Source: Fuerstiella sp041398845
GTDB lineage: Bacteria; Planctomycetota; Planctomycetia; Planctomycetales; Planctomycetaceae
DNA length: 64,000 bases
Direction of reading: 5' to 3'
NCBI GenBank assembly: GCA_041398845.1
Contig: JAWKTZ010000010.1
Span: 124,001 to 188,000 of the forward strand
Part shown: one piece after another, positions 27,814-36,781 of the stretch
Layout: each line of letters begins with the position of its first letter
Position numbering within the stretch: position 1 is the stretch's first letter
Translations under genes and position numbers: made by a program
Notes under the pieces: model-generated
The model's input: only the letters and a program-made list of their open reading frames with translations
Database searches by the model: none
Told to the model about the DNA's origin: nothing

Positions 27814-28827
27814 TTAGCCGGCCGTCTGCTGGTTGGGAAGGCGCATACCAAGTCGCAACTCAATTTCGCCAAGTCGCTCCCGGACTTCGTCCAGAGTTGT
27901 CTCGCCAAAGTTACGGACCTGCAGCAATTCGTCTTCAGACTTCACCACCAGATCGCGGACCGTGTTGATTCCGACCGATTCCAGGCAGTTTGTCGCCCGG
28001 ACTGAAAGATTCAGTTCTGCCAGACTCTTGTTCAGCTTTTCTTCAAGCTCCATATCAACCGGTGAATAACCGGTTGATTCCATCATGCCTTTCAGACCAC
28101 CTTCAGAAGCCGATTCGGGGCCCGGCTCACGATAGGTGATGAAGCAGTTCAGGTGCTTTCGCAGAATCTTGGCGGCTTCCACCAGCGCCATCGCCGGCGA
28201 CACGGTGCCGTTCGTCCAGATTTCCAGATTCAGCTTGTCGTAGTTCGTTCGTTGTCCGACACGAGTTTCTTCGATCAAATGACGAACTCGCACGATCGGT
28301 GAAAACGCAGCGTCCAGAGGAATGACGCCGATTTCCGGATCGTTGTGGTAGTGTTCACTGGCAGGGACATATCCGCGACCGTTCTCCACAGTCATCTCGA
28401 CGTTAAACGGCACATCATCAGTCATCGTCGCCAGAACCAGATCCTTATTGATGACTTCAACCTGATCATCACAGATCACATCGGCACCGGTGACGACACC
28501 GCGCGTGTTCTTTTCAATCCGAACGGTCTTCACAGAAGCACTGTGATTCTTCAGCACCAGCGACTTCAGGTTCAGGCAGATGTCTGTAACATCTTCCACC
28601 AATCCCGGGATTGTCGTGAACTCGTGCTGAACACCCTGAACGCGAACTTTGGTGATCGCAGCTCCTTCCAGACTGGACAGCAGAATGCGTCGCAGACTGT
28701 TGCCCACAGTGCTTCCGAAACCACGTTCAAACGGCTCGGCAATGAATTTTCCATACTGCGACGTCAAAGTGTCTCGCACAGGAAACACTCGACTTGGAAG
28801 TTCCAGTCCACGCCATCGAATTCGCAT
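27814..28827 (-). CDS. rpoA: RNA polymerase alpha subunit
   Basis: Alpha subunit; the N-terminal domain dimerises and nucleates polymerase assembly, the C-terminal domain contacts UP elements and activators. 337 aa. Seen: FIAEPFERGFGSTVGNSLRR (about 29-48) of the dimer interface, and the C-terminal domain with LNLSVRATNCLESVGINTV (about 271-289) followed by LLQVRNFGETTLDEV, including the DNA-contacting helices. rpsD, often found just before rpoA, is absent; rpsK is the direct upstream neighbour. Confidence 0.97.
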   Translation of the reverse strand: MRIRWRGLELPSRVFPVRDTLTSQYGKFIAEPFERGFGSTVGNSLRRILLSSLEGAAITKVRVQGVQHEFTTIPGLVEDVTDICLNLKSLVLKNHSASVKTVRIEKNTRGVVTGADVICDDQVEVINKDLVLATMTDDVPFNVEMTVENGRGYVPASEHYHNDPEIGVIPLDAAFSPIVRVRHLIEETRVGQRTNYDKLNLEIWTNGTVSPAMALVEAAKILRKHLNCFITYREPGPESASEGGLKGMMESTGYSPVDMELEEKLNKSLAELNLSVRATNCLESVGINTVRDLVVKSEDELLQVRNFGETTLDEVRERLGEIELRLGMRLPNQQTAG

Positions 28828-28891
28828 TATGTCTCGCTCCGGAAATCAGAAAATGTCTTGAATCTCGCCCGTCAACTCCAATTTGCTGCCG

Positions 28892-29275
28892 TCAGACGCG
28901 GCGTTTCTTGGGAGGGCGACAGCCGTTGTGAGGCAGCGGAGTGATGTCTTCAATGGACCGTACCGTAATCCCCGAAGACTGCAGCCCGGTGATCGCACTT
29001 TCACGACCGGAACCAGGACCTTTGACACGGATTTCTATTTCCTTGACACCGAATTTCGCCGCACGTTCAGCAACGGTCTCCGACGCGCGCTGAGCAGCAA
29101 ACGGAGTGCTCTTGCGGCTTCCCTTAAAGCCCACCGTGCCTGCAGTCGCCCAGCACAGCACATCACCATTGCTGTCAGTCATGGTCACAATCGTGTTGTT
29201 AAAGGTCGCCTTGATGAAGGCAATTCCTTTGGTCACGTTACGGCGAACCCGTTTTTTTGTCTTAGCTTTTGCCAC
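28892..29275 (-). CDS. rpsK: Ribosomal protein S11
   Basis: Small-subunit platform protein, 127 aa. The sequence from GIAFIKATFNNTIVTMTD to TPLPHNGCRPPKKRRV is canonical, with KGPGSGRESAI in the conserved loop. It follows rpsM by 57 nt. Confidence 0.97.
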   Translation of the reverse strand: MAKAKTKKRVRRNVTKGIAFIKATFNNTIVTMTDSNGDVLCWATAGTVGFKGSRKSTPFAAQRASETVAERAAKFGVKEIEIRVKGPGSGRESAITGLQSSGITVRSIEDITPLPHNGCRPPKKRRV

Positions 29276-29332
29276 GTGTCAAATTCTTAAAAAGTAGTTG
29301 GATTCCGCATGTCGGTCCGAAAGCACTTTCGT

Positions 29333-29719
29333 CTAGTGCTTCATGTCCTTAACACCCTTCTTGCCGGCAACCGTTTTCTTGCGTCCCTTGCGCGTACGGG
29401 CGTTTGTCTTGGTCCGCTGACCTCGGACAGGCAGCCCGCGTCGATGCCGAATGCCACGGTAGCACTGAATTTCACGCAGACGACCAATATCCTGCTGGAT
29501 CTTGCGACGCAACGGGCCTTCCACGGTGTAGTTCTTGTCCAGATGAGTCGTTATGCGACTGACTTCGTCTTCTGTCAGATCACTCGCTCGAACCATAGGG
29601 TCAACCCCCAGCTCGTAGCAGATGTTGACTGCCAGAACACGACCAACTCCATACAAATATGTCAACGCAATATACGTTGGCTTATTGTTTGGGATGTCTA
29701 CACCAAGAATACGCGGCAT
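29333..29719 (-). CDS. rpsM: Ribosomal protein S13
   Basis: Small-subunit head protein contacting the P-site tRNA and inter-subunit bridges; 128 aa. The start MPRILGVDIPNNKPTYIALT, the GVDPMVRASDLTEDEV segment and the basic tail with RGLPVRGQRTKTNARTRKG are canonical. It lies between rpmJ and rpsK, the normal order. Confidence 0.97.
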   Translation of the reverse strand: MPRILGVDIPNNKPTYIALTYLYGVGRVLAVNICYELGVDPMVRASDLTEDEVSRITTHLDKNYTVEGPLRRKIQQDIGRLREIQCYRGIRHRRGLPVRGQRTKTNARTRKGRKKTVAGKKGVKDMKH

Positions 29720-29756
29720 CGAATACTCACTCCAAAAATCAAATCCAAACAGCCAA

Positions 29757-29873
29757 TCAGCCCTGTCGCTGCTTGTGCCGAGGATTGGCTGAACAGATCA
29801 CATAGGTACGTCCGCGACGGCGCACTGTCTTACAATGCTCGCAGATTCGCTTGACGCTGGATCGAACTTTCAT
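29757..29873 (-). CDS. rpmJ: Ribosomal protein L36
   Basis: A 38-aa zinc-binding large-subunit protein. MKVRSSVKRICEHCKTVRRR is typical, and the zinc ligands C11, C14, C27 and H33 are all present (the CCCH form of L36). It lies between secY and rpsM. map and infA, which commonly sit between secY and rpmJ, are absent; only 44 nt separate the genes. Confidence 0.95.
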   Translation of the reverse strand: MKVRSSVKRICEHCKTVRRRGRTYVICSANPRHKQRQG

Positions 29874-29917
29874 GACATCCACTCCCCGCTGACTGACATT
29901 CTCTTGAAACGCTGTAA

Positions 29918-31282
29918 CTAATCGTCGGCATCCAGAAGACCGGGATGGTTTCTCATTACCAGATGAGAATCAATCTTCTGAACAAGGTCCAAAGCCACAG
30001 AAACAATAATTAACAGACCTGTACCACCAAAGAAGCTCGCAATTGCATAGTCCTCTGTCAGTGTCGTTGAAATCACGGTCGGGATCACTGCGATGATGGC
30101 CAGGAAGGCCGCTCCTACGTAGGTGATTCGCATCATAACCTGTTCAAGATATGATGCCGTTCGTGCTCCCGGACGATAACCGGGAATGAAGCTGCCCATA
30201 TCCTTGAGATTCTCTGACATGTCCTTCGGATTGAAAGTGATTGCGGTCCAGAAGTAGCAGAAGAAGTAAATCAAAACGATGTAACTCAGGTTGTAGACAA
30301 AGCCCTGACCGGGGTTGAACGCCTGCTTCAACTGGTCAAGGACAACACTGTTTGGCCAGATGTTGGCCACCTGATTAAAGATGAAGAATGGCAGGAGCAG
30401 CAGACTGGACGCAAAAATGATCGGCATGACACCAGCCTGATTGACGCGCAGAGGTAGCCACTGACGCTGTCCTCCCATCACCTTCCGACCTCGCACATGT
30501 TTAGCACTCTGAATGGGAATTTTTCGCTGTCCCTGTGTAATAAAAACGACCCACACAATCACACCCACAAACAGTGCCGCCAGCACCAGCAGGATTTCTA
30601 CACCACGACCACCAGCTCCGCCCAGTTTCAGTCCGCCTTCAACCATGCCACTCAAAAAGCCACCAGCCGCAGCGGGCATGCGAGCCAAAATGCCTGCCAT
30701 GATCAGCAGGCTGATTCCATTGCCAATCCCATAGGCGTCAATCTGCTCGCCGATCCACATCAGGAACACCGTACCCGCCGTCATGACGAAGGTTCCCACC
30801 AGAATCCAGCCAAGATGATCATACCCCTGCAGAAACATGGTGGAACCGGTTACAGCACCGCCTGCCAGTCCCTTAATCAGAAAGAAGCTCTGAAGCAGGC
30901 AGATCACGACGGTGGCATACCGAGTATACTCATTCAGCCGCCGACGACCGGACTCTCCCTCCTTCTGCAGTTGTTCGAGCGGCGGATAAACCGTGCCCAG
31001 CAACTGAAAGACGATCGAAGCCGTAATGTATGGCATGATCCCAAGGCCGAAGATCGAGCCATTGGTAATGTTGGACGCAGAAAAGACCTGAACCATTCTG
31101 AGCATGTCGCCCAGCCCGCCTCCGCCTCCACCCGATTTGGTGGCTTCGGCGATGGCAGCGTGGTCCATAAACGGCAGCGTGATCGAAAACCCCATCCGAT
31201 AGACCGCCAGCAGACCAATGGTCAGCAGGATCTTCTGACGAAGTTCCGGAACACGGAAGACCGTTAAGAATTTGGAGAACAT
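29918..31282 (-). CDS. secY: Protein translocase subunit SecY
   Basis: The channel-forming subunit of the Sec translocon, with ten membrane helices; 454 aa. MFSKFLTVFRVPELRQKIL starts the protein, GLGIMPYITASIVFQLL is the plug/TM2 region, and PGYRPGARTASYLEQVMMR is a conserved cytoplasmic loop. TM2 is preceded by a glycine-rich stretch (SGGGGGGLGDML). It follows rplO and works with SecE, encoded at 56967. Confidence 0.97.
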   Translation of the reverse strand: MFSKFLTVFRVPELRQKILLTIGLLAVYRMGFSITLPFMDHAAIAEATKSGGGGGGLGDMLRMVQVFSASNITNGSIFGLGIMPYITASIVFQLLGTVYPPLEQLQKEGESGRRRLNEYTRYATVVICLLQSFFLIKGLAGGAVTGSTMFLQGYDHLGWILVGTFVMTAGTVFLMWIGEQIDAYGIGNGISLLIMAGILARMPAAAGGFLSGMVEGGLKLGGAGGRGVEILLVLAALFVGVIVWVVFITQGQRKIPIQSAKHVRGRKVMGGQRQWLPLRVNQAGVMPIIFASSLLLLPFFIFNQVANIWPNSVVLDQLKQAFNPGQGFVYNLSYIVLIYFFCYFWTAITFNPKDMSENLKDMGSFIPGYRPGARTASYLEQVMMRITYVGAAFLAIIAVIPTVISTTLTEDYAIASFFGGTGLLIIVSVALDLVQKIDSHLVMRNHPGLLDADD

Positions 31283-31346
31283 AGGATTCTCTCCGAAACT
31301 TCAATCCATTCGAAGTTTCCGCAGGCACAGTGCCGGCAAGATTCAG

Positions 31347-31793
31347 TTAAATTCGTTCAAATTTGCCGCCTGCGGCAACAATCTTTTCTTCTGCACTCTT
31401 TGAAAATCGATGAGCCTTCACAACTAGCTTCTTGTCCACATCGCCATCGCCAAGGACCTTGACGGCATCGTGATTGCTGGGCACCAGCCCTTTCTGAATC
31501 AGTGCCTCGATAGACACTTCTGCACCCGATTCAAACGCCTTCGACAACTGCCCCACATTAATGATCACCACGGTATCCGCGAAGGCTGCGTTGTTGAAGC
31601 CACGCTTTGCGACTCGGCGGAAGAACGGCATCTGGCCACCCTCGAAGCCATGACGTCGCGATGCACCGGATCGGCTGTAGTAGCCATTGTGACCTCGACC
31701 GCTGGTTTTTCCGTGGCCGGAACCCGGCCCCCGACCAATGCGTTTGCGAGGCTTACGCTTCTGAATTCCTGTGTGTACGTCGTTCAAAATCAT
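31347..31793 (-). CDS. rplO: Ribosomal protein L15
   Basis: Large-subunit protein, 148 aa. The glycine/arginine-rich N-terminus with KRIGRGPGSGHGKTSGRGHNG is canonical, followed by GFEGGQMPFFRRVAKRGFNN. Its ATG overlaps the rpsE stop by 4 nt. rpmD (L30), normally between rpsE and rplO, is missing; it is absent from many bacterial lineages. Confidence 0.97.
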   Translation of the reverse strand: MILNDVHTGIQKRKPRKRIGRGPGSGHGKTSGRGHNGYYSRSGASRRHGFEGGQMPFFRRVAKRGFNNAAFADTVVIINVGQLSKAFESGAEVSIEALIQKGLVPSNHDAVKVLGDGDVDKKLVVKAHRFSKSAEEKIVAAGGKFERI

Positions 31794-32275
31794 GACAATG
31801 TCACTCCTCGCAGGCGCGCTACCTGATCGCGTGTCTGCAACTGCGACAGCGCGTGAAACGTCGCTTTGACAAGATTCAGCGGATTCGTCGATCCGTAGCT
31901 TTTGGTCAGAATGTCGGTCACGCCCGCCGCCTCAAGCACCAGACGCACGCATTCTCCGGCGATAACGCCGGTACCCGGTTTGGCTGGCAGCAACAGAACT
32001 CGAGACGCGCGGAACTCTCCCATCACCTGATGCGGAATTGTACCGTCAACGACAGAATACGATCCCATCGACCGATTGGCGGCTTTTGTGGCCTTTTCCA
32101 CCGCGATCGGAACTTCCTTAGCTTTACCGTAGCCGTAACCGGCCCGTCCGTTTCGATCACCGTTTACAACTAAAGCTGCAAAACTAAACCGACGGCCACC
32201 CTTGACCACGCAGGCACAGCGTCGGATCTGAATGACCGACTCGCCGGAATCGCGCTGGTTTTCACCCTGAGACAC
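31790..32275 (-). CDS. rpsE: Ribosomal protein S5
   Basis: Small-subunit protein important for decoding fidelity and helicase action on mRNA; 161 aa. VVKGGRRFSFAALVVNGD and GYGYGKAKEVPIAVEKA are the signature segments, and the GEFRASRVLLLPAKPGTG region follows. It overlaps rplO by 4 nt. Confidence 0.97.
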   Translation of the reverse strand: MSQGENQRDSGESVIQIRRCACVVKGGRRFSFAALVVNGDRNGRAGYGYGKAKEVPIAVEKATKAANRSMGSYSVVDGTIPHQVMGEFRASRVLLLPAKPGTGVIAGECVRLVLEAAGVTDILTKSYGSTNPLNLVKATFHALSQLQTRDQVARLRGVTLS

Positions 32276-32302
32276 ACGTCACCTCACACAAAACTCTGTG
32301 GT

Positions 32303-32674
32303 TTAGAACTGCAGACCCTGTTCGCGAGCCGCGTCAGCCAACGCTGCCACCCGGCCATGATACCGAAATGGGCCGCGGTCAAACACCACTGCCTCAATAC
32401 CTTTTTGTTTTGCTCGTTCGCCAATCAGTCGCCCGACGGCCTGAGCCATTTCACACGTACTTGCCGGCTTTCCGGCTCCGGCGATTGCCGCATCCAGAGT
32501 GCTCGCGGCAACCAGCGTACGACCTTCTGAATCGTCGATGATCTGAGCATACATATGTCGATTGCTCTTGAAGATTGACAGTCGCGGACGACCGTGAGCA
32601 TCACGACGAACGCGATTGCTGACACGGTAGCCGCGTCGCGTTCTTCTCCTGGATAACAGCTTCTGTATTTTCAT
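32303..32674 (-). CDS. rplR: Ribosomal protein L18
   Basis: 5S rRNA-binding protein, 123 aa. RPRLSIFKSNRHMYAQIIDD and AVVFDRGPFRYHGRVAALAD are typical. It is separated from rplF by 112 nt, a larger gap than most in this operon; nothing was found in it. Confidence 0.96.
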   Translation of the reverse strand: MKIQKLLSRRRTRRGYRVSNRVRRDAHGRPRLSIFKSNRHMYAQIIDDSEGRTLVAASTLDAAIAGAGKPASTCEMAQAVGRLIGERAKQKGIEAVVFDRGPFRYHGRVAALADAAREQGLQF

Positions 32675-32786
32675 GGTTCTTTAGCCGGACTGATGAGCAT
32701 GACAAAACACGCCCGCCATTGAAATTGATACACTTCCCACTCGCAACCGGCATGTCCACCGGTCATCCCAGCCGGTCGACCGGCTG

Positions 32787-33335
32787 CTACTTGGAACCAA
32801 AGGCCTTTCCGGATTTTCGGCGAATGAACTCGTTCTCGTAACGGATTCCTTTCCCCTTGTAGGGTTCCGGAGGACGTACCGCTCGAATGTTCGCCGCAAA
32901 CTGTCCAACCGCCTGCTTGTCCGCACTGCGAACAACAACGCGAGTCACGTCCGTGCATTCGCAGGTCACGCCGGGAGGAACTTCAAGCTCTATCTTGTTG
33001 GCATACCCGACCTGTAACACCAGCTTGTTGCCCTGCAAAGAGGCATTGTAGCCAACTCCCACAATCAGCAGGGACCGTTCGAACGGCTTTCCGACACCTG
33101 TGACCATATTGTTGATGAGGCTGCGGGTCAGTCCATGCAGAGCACGATTTTCGCGTTCATCATTTGGGCGATTCACCTGAATCGTCCGTGCGTCCTGATC
33201 AACCACCAATGTCATGTTGGGGTGTGCTTCCAGCTTCAAGTCGCCCTTTGGGCCCTTGACGCTGAGTTCCTGCCCGCTGAGTGACACTGTCACATCGGAG
33301 GGAAAGCTGACCGGTTTTTTACCAATTCGAGACAT
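32787..33335 (-). CDS. rplF: Ribosomal protein L6
   Basis: Large-subunit protein near the factor-binding site; 182 aa. MSRIGKKPVSFPSDV starts it, and the C-terminal signature RPPEPYKGKGIRYENEFIRR is intact. It lies after rpsH in the usual order. Confidence 0.97.
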   Translation of the reverse strand: MSRIGKKPVSFPSDVTVSLSGQELSVKGPKGDLKLEAHPNMTLVVDQDARTIQVNRPNDERENRALHGLTRSLINNMVTGVGKPFERSLLIVGVGYNASLQGNKLVLQVGYANKIELEVPPGVTCECTDVTRVVVRSADKQAVGQFAANIRAVRPPEPYKGKGIRYENEFIRRKSGKAFGSK

Positions 33336-33381
33336 TACTCAACACCAAACTCGTGCGTGTTTGTTCGAGACCGAAAACGCC

Positions 33382-33777
33382 TTACCATACCTGGCAAAGC
33401 AGCTCTCCACCAACGCCTTCTTTGCGTGCTTCGCGATTACTGAGCACACCTTTTGAAGTGGACAGGATGGAAATCCCCAATCCCTGCCGAACTTCCTTTG
33501 CTTCTGCACAGCCGACATACACCCGGCATCCAGGCTTGCTCATTCGTTCAATATGCTGAATGACGTGCTCACCGTTCGGACCGTATTTCAGATTCACCCG
33601 CAGAATCGCCGCCGGCGTTCCTTCAAGGACTTCATGATCCCACACAAATCCCTCACGTTCCAGCGCCTCCACAACGCGAACCTTCATCTTCGAAATCGGC
33701 ATGTCCACGTACGGCCGTTCCACATGAATCGCATTGCGAATTCGAGTCAGCAGGTCCGCGATCGGGTCAGTCATCAT
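33382..33777 (-). CDS. rpsH: Ribosomal protein S8
   Basis: 16S central-domain binder and, in E. coli, the repressor of this operon segment; 131 aa. MTDPIADLLTRIRNAIHV and the C-terminal STSKGVLSNREARKEGVGGE are canonical. The usual second methionine start is used. Confidence 0.97.
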   Translation of the reverse strand: MMTDPIADLLTRIRNAIHVERPYVDMPISKMKVRVVEALEREGFVWDHEVLEGTPAAILRVNLKYGPNGEHVIQHIERMSKPGCRVYVGCAEAKEVRQGLGISILSTSKGVLSNREARKEGVGGELLCQVW

Positions 33778-33816
33778 GGCAGGAAACTCTACTACTAATC
33801 AATCCGGTACAAAAAA

Positions 33817-34002
33817 CTACCAACTGGCTTTTTTGGCTCCAGGGACCAGTCCATCCAGACACAGGTCCCGGAAACAGATGCGGCAGACCTTAAACTTTCG
33901 GTACACGCTGCGGGGGCGACCGCACAACAGACAACGTCTTTGAATACGGCTGCTGAACTTTGGAGCGGCCTTCGATTTTTCAACTTTTGCTTTACTGGCC
34001 AT
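33817..34002 (-). CDS. rpsN: Ribosomal protein S14, zinc-binding type
   Basis: A 61-aa S14 of the zinc form, with ligands C24, C27, C40 and C43 (CLLC and CRIC). RKFKVCRICFRDLCLDGLVPG is close to other short S14 proteins with one extra substitution in the usual RELAL. It lies between rplE and rpsH. Confidence 0.95.
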   Translation of the reverse strand: MASKAKVEKSKAAPKFSSRIQRRCLLCGRPRSVYRKFKVCRICFRDLCLDGLVPGAKKASW

Positions 34003-34071
34003 AATGTCTAATCAACCTGAATGTTTCATGTAATTCAGCAATTCGCTGGTCTGGTCTGTTCGTGACAGACA

Positions 34072-34626
34072 CTACCGTTCGGAACTGGCGTTCTTAAACG
34101 GCATTCCGAAGGCTCTCAGCAGCGATCGTCCTTCATCATCCGTGGCCGCCGATGTGACAATGGTGATATTCATACCCTGCGGCTGAGTCACGGTTTCCGG
34201 ATCGATTTCCGGAAACACAAGTTGTTCCTGCAGGCCACAGTTGTAATTTCCTCGCCCATCAAAGGCATCCGGATTGACGCCGCGGAAGTCACGAACCCGT
34301 GGCAGAGCCAAGGTGACAAGACGTTCGAGAAACTCGTACATCCGCTTGCCGCGCAGAGTGACTCGGCAACCGATCGGCATGCCTTCCCTCAGGCGAAAAC
34401 CCGAAACAGACTTCTTCGCCCGACGAATCTCTGCCTTTTGTCCGCTCAGGGTGGTCAGATGATCCACGGCTGCGTCCAGTCTCTTGCGATCCTGAACCGC
34501 TTCACCGACACCCATACTCACCACAATCTTTTCCAGCTTGGGGATAGAATGGACATTGGACCTGCCCAGTTCCTCTTTCAAGGCCGGAATGATCTCCATG
34601 TTGTATTTTTCCAGCAAACGTGCCAT
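34072..34626 (-). CDS. rplE: Ribosomal protein L5
   Basis: 5S rRNA-binding protein contacting the P-site tRNA; 184 aa. IPKLEKIVVSMGVGEA and GFRLREGMPIGCRVTLRG are canonical; QEQLVFPEIDPETV follows. Only 48 nt separate it from rplN, so rplX (L24), which normally sits between them, is missing here. Confidence 0.97.
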   Translation of the reverse strand: MARLLEKYNMEIIPALKEELGRSNVHSIPKLEKIVVSMGVGEAVQDRKRLDAAVDHLTTLSGQKAEIRRAKKSVSGFRLREGMPIGCRVTLRGKRMYEFLERLVTLALPRVRDFRGVNPDAFDGRGNYNCGLQEQLVFPEIDPETVTQPQGMNITIVTSAATDDEGRSLLRAFGMPFKNASSER

Positions 34627-34674
34627 GTCTCAATTCTTAATTGGCGTTCTTCAAAGCTGACTCAAACCGACGAA

Positions 34675-35043
34675 CTACACAACCTCGCTGGCAAGGCTCA
34701 CGATCTTCATAAACTTGCGGTCACGCAGTTCACGGGCCACGGCACCGAAAATACGTGTGCCCTTCGGATTGTTGTCGTTGTCGACAATCACCACGGCATT
34801 GCGGTCGAACCGCACATAGCTACCGTCCTCGCGACGAGCCGCTTTGCGAGTCCGTACAACCACACCCTTAACGACGGCGCCCTTCTTGACAGTACTGCCG
34901 GCAATGGATTTCTGCACGCTGACGACAATCACGTCGCCCAGTGTGGCGTAACGACGCTGGCTGCCTCCCAGAACCTTGATGCAGCGCACCACTTTGGCTC
35001 CGGAATTATCTGCCACATCAAGAACTGTCTGCATCTGAATCAT
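34675..35043 (-). CDS. rplN: Ribosomal protein L14
   Basis: Large-subunit protein at the subunit interface, 122 aa. MIQMQTVLDVADNSGAK, the KGAVVKGVVVRTRK stretch and GTRIFGAVARELR are canonical. It follows rpsQ and is followed directly by rplE. Confidence 0.97.
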   Translation of the reverse strand: MIQMQTVLDVADNSGAKVVRCIKVLGGSQRRYATLGDVIVVSVQKSIAGSTVKKGAVVKGVVVRTRKAARREDGSYVRFDRNAVVIVDNDNNPKGTRIFGAVARELRDRKFMKIVSLASEVV

Positions 35044-35080
35044 CGAACTACTTTCTCACGGTACCGGTGTCCGGCAGAAA

Positions 35081-35374
35081 TCAGCCGGCCGCTTCTTCTG
35101 TCAAATGTGACACTGCTGCATCTGCGGAAACATCTTCCGCCTTCTTCAACACACGAAGCAGATCCCAACGCTTGGTCTTTGACCGAGGCGGCGCCTCGAC
35201 AATTTCCACCAGATCACCCATCATGGCCTGTTCGTTTTCGTCATGCACATGACAGACTGTCCGGGCACGCACGATTTTGCCGTACTTCCTGTGTCGAAAT
35301 CGGCGTTCGATCTCAACACGAAGCGTTTTAGTGGCTTTGTCACTGGCAACAGTACCTACGAGTGTTCTTTTCAT
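35081..35374 (-). CDS. rpsQ: Ribosomal protein S17
   Basis: Small-subunit primary binder, 97 aa. MKRTLVGTVASDKATKTLRV starts it and GDLVEIVEAPPRSKTKRWDL is the usual end; about 20 extra residues (ending SHLTEEAAG) follow. The ATG at 35372-35374 is used; the frame extends four codons to a TTG at 35386. Confidence 0.95.
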   Translation of the reverse strand: MKRTLVGTVASDKATKTLRVEIERRFRHRKYGKIVRARTVCHVHDENEQAMMGDLVEIVEAPPRSKTKRWDLLRVLKKAEDVSADAAVSHLTEEAAG

Positions 35375-35405
35375 CGAAAACTGCAACTCTTCTCAACAAA
35401 TGAAA

Positions 35406-35612
35406 CTAACTTTGGGCCGCCGCGATTTCTCGCTCACGCTGAATTGTCTTGACACGAGCAATCGCCTGCCGCAGTTTGCGAACATTACTGGGCGTATCAT
35501 TGCGCTCCGTCGCAGACTGAAAGCGAATGCGAAACAACGACTGCTGAGTCTCCCGCAGCTCATGCTGCAGTTGCTCGTCAGACATCTCCCGCAATGTCAC
35601 CGGTTTGGTCAT
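35406..35612 (-). CDS. rpmC: Ribosomal protein L29
   Basis: Exit-tunnel protein that helps form the docking site for trigger factor and SRP; 68 aa. LREMSDEQLQHELRETQQ and the arginine-rich RKLRQAIARVKTI are typical. The ATG at 35610-35612 follows GAGGTG at a proper distance; an open extension to 35660 is rejected. Confidence 0.94.
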   Translation of the reverse strand: MTKPVTLREMSDEQLQHELRETQQSLFRIRFQSATERNDTPSNVRKLRQAIARVKTIQREREIAAAQS

Positions 35613-35634
35613 CACAATCACCTCAAAAAAACGA

Positions 35635-36057
35635 CTACTCGACCACCGGTCGACGTCCAACCAAACGTACTCTTACCGGCAGCTTGTGAGCCACTCGATT
35701 AAAGCAGTCACGCGCGCCATCGCGCCCGACTCCGGTCAGTTCAAACATCACGGTTCCCGGCTTCACGATGGCCACCCATCGATCCGGTTCGCCTTTACCC
35801 TTACCCATTCGCGTTTCCAACGGGCGAGATGTCACTGACTTATGAGGAAAGATACGGATGTATACCTTACCAATCCCACGCACATACTGCGTTGCCGCGA
35901 TACGGCACGCTTCAATGGTCTGAGCAGTAACGTGGCCTGCTTCCATGGACTGCAGGCCCCATTCACCAAAGACGACCGTGTTGCCCCGATGGGCATCACC
36001 TTTTATACGTCTTCTTTGGCTTTTTCGATGCTTGACCCGTTTTGGCATTAGTGCCAT
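35635..36057 (-). CDS. rplP: Ribosomal protein L16
   Basis: Large-subunit protein by the A-site tRNA elbow; 140 aa. MPKRVKHRKSQRRRIKG, GRPLETRMGKGKGEPDRWV-like sequence and GTVMFEL are canonical. The start is taken as the ATG at 36055-36057 (MALMPKR), because GAGGAG lies about 6 nt upstream; ATG at 36046-36048 is possible. Either way the gene begins inside rpsC, overlapping by 62 (or 53) nt, more than elsewhere in this operon. Confidence 0.95.
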   Translation of the reverse strand: MALMPKRVKHRKSQRRRIKGDAHRGNTVVFGEWGLQSMEAGHVTAQTIEACRIAATQYVRGIGKVYIRIFPHKSVTSRPLETRMGKGKGEPDRWVAIVKPGTVMFELTGVGRDGARDCFNRVAHKLPVRVRLVGRRPVVE

Positions 36058-36697
36058 CTGCAGTCTCCTCGTCCGAGTAATCTCCCAGGTCAATCCAGAC
36101 TTTTACGCCAATGATCCCCTGAGCTGTTTTTGCCTCTGAAAAGCCGTAATCAACATGCCGTCGCAGAGTCGAAAGTGGAACCGAACCGCGACCAGCCTTC
36201 TCTTTTCGAGACATCTCAGCACCGCCAAGGCGCCCCGACATCTCAATTTTCACACCGTGAACACCGGAACTCATCACTTCATCCAGTGTCTTCTTAATCG
36301 CTCGACGGAAGCTGCCTCGTTTCGAAAGCTGTTGAGCAATCTTGTCGGCCACCAGCTTTGCGTCTCGATTGGCGTTGCCGATCTCAACAATCTTCAGATC
36401 CATTCGACGACCGGTCAGCTCCTCCAGATCGCCTTTCAGACGATCCACTTCCTGACCTTTGCGACCGATAATCACTCCCGGTCGAGCGGTGAACAGATGG
36501 ACGATCACCATGTCCCGCGTCCGTTCAATTTCCACTTTGGAAATCTCAGCGAACTGGTATTTCGTACTCACGAACCGGCGAATCTTGAAATCTTCCACCA
36601 ACAGGTCGCCGTACTCACGCTTCGGTGCGTACCACCGACTGCGCCAGTTCTCCATGACGCCGACTCGAAATCCTGTCGGCCTGACCTTCTGACCCAT
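35996..36697 (-). CDS. rpsC: Ribosomal protein S3
   Basis: Small-subunit mRNA-entry protein with a KH domain; 233 aa. MGQKVRPTGFRVGVMENW starts it, GVIIGRKGQEVDRLK is the KH GxxG loop, and EKAGRGSVPLSTLRRHVDYG is canonical. The C-terminal tail (EETADGTNAKTGQASKK) runs into the start of rplP and holds its ribosome site. Confidence 0.97.
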   Translation of the reverse strand: MGQKVRPTGFRVGVMENWRSRWYAPKREYGDLLVEDFKIRRFVSTKYQFAEISKVEIERTRDMVIVHLFTARPGVIIGRKGQEVDRLKGDLEELTGRRMDLKIVEIGNANRDAKLVADKIAQQLSKRGSFRRAIKKTLDEVMSSGVHGVKIEMSGRLGGAEMSRKEKAGRGSVPLSTLRRHVDYGFSEAKTAQGIIGVKVWIDLGDYSDEETADGTNAKTGQASKKPKKTYKR

Positions 36698-36781
36698 TGC
36701 TCAACCTTCGCAAAACCTATTCGTTATTCCTGACCTGTCGGTGACTGCCTGAACCAGTCGCGACAGCCTGTAAGTCCAACT

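Noticed and set aside
34627..34674. Possible hidden rplX between rplN and rplE
   Set aside because: Only 48 nt, too short for L24 in any frame.
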